The translations under genes and the position numbers were made by a program. The notes under the pieces are model-generated. The model saw nothing but the letters and a program-made list of their open reading frames with translations. It was not told the DNA's origin and did no database searches. From assembly GCA_959347315.1 (NCBI GenBank), contig OY365810.1:3482467-3546466 (forward strand): DNA of 64,000 bases, read 5' to 3'. The DNA comes from Bimastos eiseni. Lineage: Eukaryota; Annelida; Clitellata; Crassiclitellata; Lumbricidae. Shown here in pieces: positions 24,501 to 35,293 of the stretch; the first letter of the stretch is position 1, and every line of letters begins with the position of its first letter.

Positions 24501-27500
24501 GGTGGTTTCGCAGAATATCTGATTGACTCAATACTTCGACCTCATCCAGCTTCCACCCACCGTCCACTTCGCTCTTTCAATCGATTGGTTCTGCGTTCTA
24601 GCTTATTCCCTTTGCTATTCCATTTGCTTCAACTACTCTCTCTCTCTGTTTCTCTCTCTCTGTCTCTGTCTCTGTCTGTCTCTGTCTCTGTCTCTGTCTC
24701 TGTCTGTCTGTCTCTGTCTCTCTCTCTGTATTACACTTTCTCCTTCTGTAAGCCATATAATTCTATCTGGCAGTCTTATATAATCTGCTTTTTTCAAAGC
24801 GTGGAGCTTGTGCGGCTGAAAGTTCTGCTTAAAAGCGAAAATACATTTTATTATGTGTTTAGAAACGACACTAACTTTAACTCAGTCACTAACCGACCCT
24901 CACGATGCCTAATCTGAGCCTAAACGACCATTGCGACGCATATATTACAAACTTGAGGTATTTAACAGTGCGCATGCGAAATTGGTGGCGCAGAGACCTT
25001 CACGCGATAAATTTTGTATGGGTTCGGCCATAGAATTAAAATTTTCGTTTGTTTTGCTATCATCCGGAGTCCTCCGATAGGTCTGTAAAATCCATAAGTT
25101 CATTATTTGTAAGTTGCTTTTTATTTAATTGCATTTTTCTCGTAGAATGCTTCAGAAGTAATTGCTCATTATTTAGCTCCTTGAAACGATTGCATTTCAT
25201 GAAATCCACCAATTTTTCTTCGCTTTTGTTTCATTTTATTTCTCTTCTTCTCAAGATTCGATCCTGATTATTTTATTCAGTTAGATCTACTTTCAAATGC
25301 ATTTGTTTCTATTCATAGATAGTTCTACCGTTCAAAGAGTTACTATTGCCGCTGGGGTAATATGCGGCATTCTTACTTTGATTATATTCACCATAGTCAT
25401 CAAGCGATTCAATGGTAGGTTTCAATACCTTTTAATCCTTTTGATATAGTTTAATAATCACCGTTTTATTTTAGCAGCTTTAATTATAACAGATGACCAT
25501 TGGTTATATCAATATCACACAGCTTTCTATGAGATAGATCTACTTGAATGGCATTGTGTCTTTACCTTTTCGAAATCTTGCATTTTCAACTCTGTCCGCA
25601 TTAAAATTGCTTGCGTTAAACACCTGAAGGTGATCTTTAAAGTTCCTTCTCTTTATGCCTTGCCCAATATTCACAGAGGCTATAAATATTTGCAATTCAT
25701 TGAAAATTATATTATATAAAGTGTCGCGGTACGTTGTATTTTCTAGTTTTAGGATGCCTGAGTTCTTGTATGCTAAGAGAAGGGGATTACGGACCCGACA
25801 TTGTCCAAAATGCGGACGAGAATGCAAATGGTATGTATATAGATTTTTTGTAGGTAAAGGTTACTTTAAAGCCCCAAATGAAATCGTCGGCTCTGACCTT
25901 AGCACTTCACTGAACACTCTAATAATACTATTGATTTTGATATAGATTTTGAATATGATGCTGGGTATTGTACCAAATCGTGGACAACTGTCTGTCCGTC
26001 TGTCTGCCTGCCAGTCTGTCTGTCTGTCTGTCTTTCTTAGATAGTTAGGCCTATACTTTTCTGGCTCTAAATAATGGCGTCGTATCATATAGAGATTTAG
26101 CAATTATTAATTACATCGGCTTCAGTTATTTCTTGATAAGTGCTCAACATATGTAAATATCAGTCACATGGATTCGTGCAATAGTTCGGGCATTGTTTCA
26201 ATCATTGTCTCATAACTACATAGCGTCTATTACACCACTATTGTACATAACTTTTCTATTTCAGAAAGATATGCTTTGGAGGAAAATGGTTACGCTCAGC
26301 CAGAGGATCTAGGACTAGGTGCTTAACTACATTTAACTCGCTATGTTAATATACTTCTGCATATACGAAGCACCTAAGTAATTTCATGCATTAATTGGTT
26401 CGTTAGTTGTTATATAACTGTTAGGCCTAACTATGTTTATTGGATATCTGTACAGTGTACAACAAGGTCCGACTGGTAATTGGTTAATAATGAATATACT
26501 TACTTACCTATTATCAGCAGTTTCAACAAATGGAGGCGTGTTGAAGTATATTTCGAATATAAGAAAATCTTTATTTAAGCTTTTACATTGCAAAAGCAAT
26601 ACAATATAGCCTAATGTATGTTTATTCAATGTCAAGGGACACCACCAGTTTTTCAGCATAGAGGATTTGCTACAGAAGCCAAGGATGAAGGTAAGAATCA
26701 TTACATTGATATATTCTTGCTGTCGCAGCCCTCTTGTTGTTCCGCGTTTGCTATTCATATCACGGCTCAGTCGTAGAGATTTGTCTATGTTGGCCTTTCA
26801 GCTTGGAACTGTCTTCCACAGTCATTGCGCCTGGAATTACTTACTTTCTCACCTTGACAGTTTCGGAGACGCTTTAAAACTGTTCTGTTCTCCTGTCCAC
26901 GCACAGACGCTCTCTGAGAGCGCTGCTGATTAGAGCGGCGCTATATGAATGCTTGATTACATTACATTAATCTTAATCGCTTCAATTGGTCGGACACAAA
27001 ACAGCATGCGACTATTAGTATTTACAAATATCTTGCCAGATATTCTACCATAAGTCATCTGCTTCCTTTGGTTATAGCCTTATAGGCCATAAATAAGACA
27101 CGAGAGTTTTTTGGTTATCTTGCATTCCCTTTAAACTCAGAAGTGAGAGGTTTATATCCCACCATAGTAGTTTGTTTTGTGACATCAGCTATATTTGGGG
27201 CTCTAGCAAAATGAGCCATAGGGGTCTACTGAATGGGAAAGGATTAGGTTGCGTGATGTGTCCAGCCAGCGTTTTCAGCTGCCTAGGCTAAGAAATATGA
27301 AGTTGCAAACACTGCATATATCTACGACTGACTCCCAAGACTATCTTAAGAGGTTTTTCTCCCTGCTCTTCATGTATACGATGCAGATAATACTGTGCCG
27401 ACTAATAAAACTCCGCACCCTACAGGTTCATAAACTACTAATGAGTTTGTGTTTGCGACAGTAGAATTTTCATTTTACTGTTTGATTTCTCATTTATCCA

Positions 27501-30500
27501 CTGATAGCCAGGCGCATTATTTATTCAGTTGACTCTCAATCAACCATTTATTCATGTTTTGTTACGGGGTTTTGCGTGCAATGGAAACCTTCCTTTCGTC
27601 TAAGTAAACTGGTTTTGAGACAGCCCAGGAGCGCTGACTCTAACTGTCGGAGGACCTTGCTCTGTTTCACTTCTCAGCAACCTCTCATTACAAAGGTTTA
27701 CTTTCGTTTCGTGCCTGCCATCATTACTTATCAGAGGAAAGTAAAACATTGCAATTTCGAATTATTAGTATGGAACACCTGCAATAATTAAACTAATGGA
27801 TTCAGTTTATGCAAATATAAATATAAGTGACATGTGTGCTTCTGTATATGTTTAGCCTATCCTATGTACCACATGTAATAAAAAATGGTAGATTCAGTAC
27901 ATGCAAATAATTATATTAAAATTATTGTTCTAAATATTGATACATTTATTCTATATGTAACTTGAATTATATATATTTATATTATATATATATACATATA
28001 GGCATAACTCGTGTTTATACATTACTCAAAATAACTTTAGAAGCCACTTTGTGCTATCATTATGCATGTATGGTCCCAAACATAATCTTTACACTGTACT
28101 TTAACGCTGGGTATAGAGCCGCAACTTCTTCACCAGTGCTGCAATGCTCGAAATAGTTGTCCTGAGATTACAAGTCCATGGATATCCAAGTCAGATTGCA
28201 TGGATAGCAGGAAACTTAATATGCATATGGACTTCAAAGATGATAAAGATTGACAGTTGGAAAACAGGAGGAGTCAGGGCAGGAATCCTTGAAAAGTTTA
28301 GGGTATTTTGGAGCGAAAAGCCTTAGGAGTTACAGAACATCATGAAGTTAATGATCATATGATCGTGTATGTAGATAAGACATAATTATGTCTACAAATT
28401 ATTCCAATGATGACTGCAAACTAGATGCCGGTATACTCACTCACCATAGCAAAGGTCTCTTGAAAAGTTCGTTCCAACTGTCAAATAATGAAATATATGA
28501 AGCAATCACCACAATTCTTCGGAATCCAAATCCTACATTGACCATCCTTTGCATTTTAAGTCTAACGTCAACAATCTTCCTTCCGAACCTAACTGGCCAA
28601 CAACCTTGCGTCCCCGTTCCTTTCTACGGCTTCTCTCAAAAGGAGTGTATAGTTATTGATACCACCCCTCTATCATTCCGGTGTTACTCTTATTTCTACC
28701 TAAATCATCCATTTCCTTCCATCTGTGTTATCGCAATAACTAATTAATATAATGCATAGAATATCCATATTTATCTACATTCACACATATTATTATTATA
28801 TATATGTCTAAATATATATTGATTAAATGTAAGGTCATGGGTCAAAACCAGCCATTTGTCGGCTCCTAGTTATTGAGATAAACGCTGAAATAGGTGAGAG
28901 GGGTCAAAAACACGGAAAATCATTTTGTGGCATATTGTTACAAATATATATGTCTGCCTTGAATATCTAAAATTATAAATGTTGAAGTCAAATATTTAGT
29001 TGGAGAAAAATGACTTTTAATGCATTTGGTGTCAAGATTGTATTGCTAAATATGCATGTTCTCAGAGGTGAATGACCTAGATTTCTGCCACATACCTGCC
29101 ATAATTTGCAAAGTAGTAACCAAATTTTTTCATGCCGTGTGCTTTATTTCAAACAGAATATAGCCCTCTGTTGTCCAGCAAAATTGTGGAGCAATCGAGT
29201 ACTGGTTGCCAGGAACTTTGATGACACGAATATTCTGAAACTTTGACTTCGATTTTCTCAGGTGTCATGGTTGTACTAATGAACGAGTCAAAAGAGCATA
29301 AACTTAAATTAGAAAAAAGCTATTTTGATTCTGAAAAAAGTATTTGTAAGCACATGCATTGTAGAATATGATTCAATGAGAAAGTCAAAAACGACAAGTG
29401 GTGGGTTTTGAAGCCTGGCCTCACAAATACATTATTGGTCAATGCAATGCACATGTAGGCCTACATATCTTCAACCTATAATAGCTCACCAATGTCAAGC
29501 CGCAGTCAGGTCAAAAGCCAAAGAGTTAGTCAGATGAAATAGAGAAGCCAACATAAGACGCAAGTCTTATGCTGAGAAAGCCATGCACCATGAGCCTGGA
29601 AGAAACGTTTAGCTTAAATAAATAGTCTGTCATGTCATGTCACATCGTCATCGTCGCTTCGCGACGGTTGACTACGTGAATGGGAAAGTGATGTCCAATG
29701 CTTTCTGTCTCTTACGATGTTCATTAAGCTTGTGCCTCTTAAACCAGTCCACGCCATGACATTGTCAAATCAGCAGATTCTTGGTCTTCCACGACTTCGG
29801 CTTCCTTCCGCTATACCCAACATCACACTGTTCTCAATACTGTCTTTAGGCTGTCTCACGATGTGCCCGAAATACCGCAGTTTTTTGGATTTTATGTGGC
29901 CCAACAGTTTTGATTTATTCTTTCAGAGGCTTACCAACTTAAACATGACTGACATTTCCATAGCTAATCTTGATTTTACCTCATTCGCGCAGTCCCCCCG
30001 CTCCCGTCCTTCGCTACTCTATCAAGATCTGATAATCAGATGATGTACTTTGTGTGTTGCATGTTCGTATATTTCAAAGGATTCTTTCTCAATCACAATG
30101 GGGGAGAGGTCGTTCCTGTCTACGCAGAAGTACAGAAGAAGTCACAAGGTCAGAGAAAAGAACACTAATTAAATAAAACCACTAATCTTTTACGTATTAA
30201 TTTTACGCGAAAGATAGGCTGTTCATATATTCTTAGAAATTAGCTGTGGACTAGTTGTATCATTGAAAATCTTGGTTACAAATTGAGTATCGCCTACTGA
30301 CTGTTGGGTACTCCTACATTAGAAAAAGGCGATAAATGAGTAACTAAATAATAAATTATTAATTCCTCTGTATTCATGCAAATCTTACAATGGCTTATTT
30401 TATGAATAGCATAAGAAAGAATTAGAATTATATAAATGAATTGTAGAAAGGAAGGCGCTATGAACATTTCAATTATACATTATAATAAATCATTCTCCAG

Positions 30501-33500
30501 CCACCTAAATATGTCAAGCAACACTCCGACTCATGTATGAAGGTCTGGTTTCAGTTTCTTTTGGTAATAGAATGCTCATAGTGCAATGGAATTAATTGTA
30601 CGCAGGAGCCCATTCATTGCACGTTTTCCCGGAAAGGTGGACAATTTTTCTAACAGTTGAATGCTATCTATAAAAACCTTGCACTTTGGTCTAACCAAAA
30701 TTTCCAGCGGTTAAAGACGCCTATTGACGATAATATTGCCCCACATTGCCCCTCCCTACCACAGTCTTGGGAGGCTACTTGGCACTAGTACCACGGATGG
30801 GTAGTGGACGACCACCCAAAATCTATTCATTTTTATTTACTTCGTCCCTTGAAGCGTATTTTTGTTGGTTTGTGTTGCAAATTAAGTTACAGTGATTTTC
30901 TAGGTAACATGAACATTTTCTCTGTATTTAGCTGTTGCTGCTGGATTGGAAATCCCGGTCTACGGAAAGGTTCAAAAGAAGGACGAGGGTGAGAATTTCG
31001 TCAATTATTTCAAAAATATTATTAAATGTTCTTCCTCAATTTTTGTAATAAGAACACTTATATATAAGACGCAAATAATAATAATGGTAATTTTAATCAT
31101 AAAGCGGATGTGCTCAGGATCACATTCCTCAGCTATGATATAGACGAACATTCCGAACATTATAAGTTTCACCCGTATTAAGACGACGATTTATGATAGA
31201 AGCCAAGCAAAGCCAAGGCCGAAGGATAGGACGTGGCACATTGTATGGCATTGTGCTAAAAAGAATTTAACTTTGTCTTGCTGCTATAAGTAATTTAATA
31301 GCAAGATCTCGTACGCGCATACATACAGGACACCTAAGAAGTTTAACGAAAGTGAGGTTTGGATTAAATGTTCACATGATATCACTAAACACATGAATCT
31401 TCTTTCACATGGCGAATTGCACAGACAAAAACTTTAGAAAAAGAACAACAGCAATAGCATTCGAAATAAACATTATTGTATCTTCTATCGCGGCTGTGTC
31501 TACAGCATCAGGGTATTTCGCACCAATCCCAATCACAGGTCTAATCATGTGAATATCCAGAATATAAGTCCGCAAGAAGCATCACTGTGGCTTATCGAAC
31601 AAACGAGGATTTACATTACCATTCAGTATCTAGGTTAAGACAACTGTGCACTTATAAATCACCCACAGATGATCTGTACCGATGCATTGTATAGCATCTG
31701 TAGTTTTATTTTATGCAGTAAAAACGGTATATCGTGAGCATACATCTTCGGCGTCTAAACCTGATGACAGAGAAGTCTGCCTTGAATTGGACATGGGATC
31801 AAATTATCCTTCTACGTCTAAGAAACAGGCAAGCAACTGAAAGCAGTTCGACCATTAAAATGATTGTAGATTGTGATTTTATATAGCACAAATAAAGGTG
31901 AATTATATCTGGTGTACTTTACAGTGTCACTAGACAAGCGTAGGCATACATGATGGATATTGAATTATATAAATGGTTAAGTCTAAACTGCTTCAGGCGT
32001 TAGGCCCTAACACAGTGATTCTCAACCGGTGTGCCGTGGCACACTGATGTGCTGGAAGGCACCGCCAAGTGTGCCGCGACGCTAATATAAAACATAAAAT
32101 TCAAAATTATTTAAACCATCATAGAAGTCTATTAATATTTCTTCTAATGATCTAGCGTTCTAAAAAGGATGGTAATCAAACCTATCGCTTAGTTAAGGAC
32201 TTTAGCTGTAGCCGCTGCTAACAAAATGCAGGCTTACATTTTATGTCTACCTGGTCGTAAAAGAAAAGTTAAAAAATTAATTTGCGAAATCTTTTTTAAT
32301 TTCAAGATCCATTGGCAACGTACATGTATAGCTCAATAGGCTTATTATTTAATGATCAAATTATCAAAGATTTTTTAAAAATTCTATTATTTTGTGCATC
32401 TTTTCTTAAAGCCTTGCATTTTTTTAATTATTTATTGCTGGACTTATTTCCGGCAATGACAGGTACGTCACAGGTTTCCCAATCTATCGTGCGTGAAAAT
32501 ATCCGCCATTTATCGGGTTAGGCTATCGCTTCTGCGCTATAGGCCTACTCTGGCTGTCTGCCCTTATGACTATCGTGGGTGTTATAATCAATTTAATTTG
32601 TTGGTAAATGAATAGTTTCATCAGTAATGTAAATTAGTTTTAGTAAAATAAATAAAAAAACATTGAAACGTTCAAATATCACAATGACAGTGATTAAAGT
32701 TTAAACATGTCTTCCACATAAAAAATCTTCTCAACACCGATTATTCGCACAGCTTAGGCCATAACCAGTCTATGCATTTTTATTTAACATGGTAAATGCA
32801 ATTTTGTAAAATTGCGAGTTCAAGTTAAACTGTTAAAATAAGACTCTTATGTATTTTGAAAATTGTGTACAACTTTAAATTCTTTGTCAGATGGAAAATA
32901 CATAAAGGCACGTTTCATAAACAGCAGCCATAAAATTGATCAAAATTGAACCGAATTTTTTTTTTCAACGTTGTGCCGTCCGAATTTCCAAAGATCACAA
33001 ATGTGCTGTAAAACCAAAAATGTTGGGAACCACTGCCCTAACACTTTTACTTGTGCAATTGATGTTGAAAGTAAAACAATCAGTTTAACGACAACGTGTG
33101 ATAAAAAAAAATCATTGGCGTCTCCCTCCTTCTTCATCCAAGCTTGGAACTGGCGCTGTCAGAGTGGAAGTAGCGCAGTAGTCTGATGCAGAAAGGCTCT
33201 GTTATCTTAGTAAAAGAAGTCACAGCAATGCATATTCACTAGTACTAGGAATTCACACGACGGGCGATTGCTTTATGGTTATATGACAAGATTTTGCGAC
33301 TAATTTAATACGTGTATCTGTCCTAAATGACAAACTCGTTTACGCACACATGATCGAGGAACGTGCATTTTAAGAGGGGCTATATCAATTAATATTTGGC
33401 AAATACAATAACACATTCATATGCGTTTGTGTAAGCTTATTCAATTGTGTTGTTAATCCTTAGTTCATTGGAGCCGATGGAACTCAGTACATGGAAATGA

Positions 33501-33583
33501 GTGAAGTGATGAATCCTTCATCACCGACTCTTCCACCGTTATTCGAAAGATCGCAGTATGCAGAAATCGACCACACACAATAA
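21568..33583 (+). CDS. Receptor C': three-Ig receptor with multi-exon YxxM/YAEI tail
   Basis: Exons: leader 21568-21607 (MFFITFLSSYILI), Ig1 22473-22790, Ig2 23191-23538, Ig3 23978-24253, TM 25319-25414, then tail exons 25753-25830, 26265-26318, 30080-30148, 30932-30988, 31719-31828 and 33464-33583. The frame is unbroken over 521 residues. The Ig domains are near-copies of receptor C. The TM exon (TIAAGVICGILTLIIFTIVI) and leader are diverged paralogues. The tail carries DYGPDIV, GYAQPEDLG, PVYAEVQKK, PVYGKVQKK, VYREH, QYMEM (YxxM, PI3-kinase type) and QYAEIDH at the end (Src-family SH2 type). Exon 31719-31828 ends in a GC donor (CAG|GCAAGC), and 30080 and 23978 use AAG acceptors. Extra tail exons could hide in the 3.8-kb gap before 30080. 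It is a probable signalling partner isoform of C with a different output. Confidence 0.82.
22254..22305 (+). pseudogene. Relic of an older Ig1 acceptor region
   Basis: About 50 bp resembling 22416-22467 of the neighbouring arm (GCTACTCACATTTAGATTCA against GCTACTCAAATTTACATACA, then AACGTAATGTG). It ends exactly where the near-identical arm begins. It is most simply a remnant of the previous C' Ig1 acceptor region, left when the Ig cassette was replaced. Confidence 0.7.
22307..25055 (+). repeat. Inverted repeat 1, right arm (Ig1-Ig3 of C')
   Basis: Reverse complement of 15995-18907. It contains the three Ig exons of C' and about 800 bp of the downstream flank of Ig3 from the C copy. It is bounded on both sides by sequence homologous to the interior of the arm (22254-22305 and 25056-25091). 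Confidence 0.95.
24636..24732. repeat. (TCTCTG)n microsatellite, short allele
   Basis: Counterpart of 16329-16577 in the opposite arm, about 150 bp shorter. Confidence 0.95.
25056..25091 (+). pseudogene. Relic of an older Ig3 exon end and donor
   Basis: GCTATCATCCGGAGTCCTCC followed by GATAGGTCTGTAAAATC closely matches the real Ig3 exon end and donor at 24229-24265, with several substitutions. It begins at the base where the right arm stops. It appears to be the last bases of the previous C' Ig3 exon plus its donor, now stranded in the intron. Confidence 0.75.
25987..26036. repeat. (CTGT)n microsatellite
   Basis: Short CTGT/CTGC tetranucleotide tract in the intron between the first and second tail exons of C'. 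Confidence 0.85.
26715..26975 (+). pseudogene. LINE 3'-end fragment with CATTA tail
   Basis: Stretches AWN(C/Y)LxS and DSFGDALKLF, followed by a stop and then GATTACATTACATTA repeats, resemble the C-terminal end and simple tail of a CR1/L2-type LINE. The frame is interrupted. It lies in an intron of C'. Confidence 0.45.
29640..29965 (-). pseudogene. LINE C-terminal fragment
   Basis: On the minus strand the frame reads YFGHIVRQPKDSIENSVMLG, then GSRSRGRPRIC, a stop, NVMAWTGL and a SRSDDDD end, followed by TGTCATGACATGAC repeats. This is a common C-terminal signature of animal LINE reverse transcriptases. It is 5'-truncated with internal stops, and antisense within the large tail intron of C'. 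Confidence 0.65.
32013..33035. mobile_element. Non-autonomous hAT element with perfect TSD
   Basis: A 1023-bp element with termini CAGTGATTCTCAACCGGTGT and, reverse-complemented at the right, CAGTGGTTCCCAAC. Perfect 8-bp target duplications CCCTAACA lie at 32005-32012 and 33036-33043. The termini match the general hAT (Charlie/Tip100-like) form. No transposase frame was found. It sits in the last intron of C'. Confidence 0.9.
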
Positions 33584-35293
33584 TTTTTCAAAATGACCAG
33601 ACACTACAATTTATTCTACAGCTATTACTCAATGTACATTGTAAACAAAGAATGTAATCTACTTAAAGACAAAATGAATGAACTTTTTAAAGGCTAATGC
33701 AATCAAGCTCAATCGTTCTATAGGCCTATACTATTTAGTGCTTATTATTAAACGTGGCTAATTCTCACATCAGAATTTGCATGACAAGTTGCATTATTTC
33801 ATGCTGGAGTTGCAATGAGTTTTATTTGTATTTTATCTTAATGACTAGAAACGTTTGTTTAAGACATGCGTTAAAAATCTTTAAAATTATTGTTTCATTA
33901 TTTTAAGCATTTATTTTTTAAGAAATGTCCTTAGAGATGAGCGAATTGCTTTTATATTTGCAGTACGATTTGCGTTGTTCCATGAAGCCTGTATTTAATG
34001 AGCAATTTATATTTGTGTTTCTTTCCTGCTTTTAGAAGATGGTGCTGATTTTAACTACTTTTGGTCAATATACCTTTATCTATTTATATTACCAGTCATA
34101 ATTGGACTTCTACTTCTACCTTCACATATCGCTCTTCGGTCTTTTGACTTTCGACACTTTTCCACTCATAAAGGATATATCGAAAAAACACGTGATCATA
34201 CGTGTAGGGGTGACTTATATGGCACTAGGCCATTAGCACATCCGGACTGAGACTCAGGCATTCCAGTTGTAGTTTACACAGTGTGAAATTTAAAACCGTT
34301 TCACGTAGAACGACTGACCGAGTGCCAAAAGACAGGTGGAAACAGACATATATGTAGACCTACAAAGGTTGATAGAGAATGACAGAGAGACGGATTAGAC
34401 CAGGTAACAATTTCTGAACACTCGACGGTTCTTTCTAACTGCTTGTCGGATTCTTTCCATTGTATACAGACATCAAGTCTTATAACGTGTTTCGATTCAG
34501 GCAGGAACACCGAGTTTGGTGAGGTATTCAAGAATGTCGACTTACCCACATCTTTATGTGGATACTTTTTATGCAGTGCATCTCTATGTAATATGACTCG
34601 ATGACGTCTTTCTGCATACTAAGGTTGGAATCCGACAAGCAAGTGAAAAAGAACTGTAGAGTGTCCTAAGCTTGCTATCACATTAAAAATTTTGATGTAA
34701 ACCTAGATATTGTCGTCTGATGGGTGTCTTCAATCGTCAACGGTCTCTGAGACCGTAGCCCGGTCACTTTCGTGCCACGAGCAGTCTTCATGCCACTCGT
34801 GTTTTGGTCAGCGCGAATGGCGCAAGGTTTGCTAGAAATGTAACAAGCTAATAAATTATTTATCAGCACTTTATACGCTGCATGATTTTGAGTAAGCATA
34901 CACATTATGTGTATTTATATACGGGTCTGCTTGATCGATGTGAAGTAGCTAAAACTCTGCAATTGTTTAAGGTGTTGACAAAATGTCACTTGAATAGCAG
35001 AATTCACATACAATTCACTTCGTGCATCAGGAAAACACGATCTTCTTTTGCCATATTGCAGGTTGTTCATTTCGCCGGTTCATTTGGTTCATGAAGTATA
35101 TTTGAAATTCCCAGAGCAAGCACTATGTCTAATATGTTAATTATAGTTTTCACTTTCTATCGATAAAGCTAGCCAAATGTTAGCATTAAAACAGCAGCTG
35201 AATAAATAGTACGGTCATCGTTGACAGTAACACGCATATTAGTCTTGTTCACATCAAACTTGATCATTTCAAGAATCCACAAGTTTGCTTGGC
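33584..35293. other. Convergent intergenic region between C' and B
   Basis: Stop codons of C' (+) and B (-) face each other across 1.7 kb. No additional gene is seen. The 3' UTRs of both genes should lie here. I found no canonical AATAAA in the first few hundred bases after either stop. Confidence 0.5.

Noticed and set aside
26657..26690. Possible extra C' tail exon ending in AAGGATGAAG with a GTAAGA donor
   Set aside because: In the required phase it meets a stop at once, and the alternative acceptor gives the wrong exit phase. It also borders a LINE fragment.
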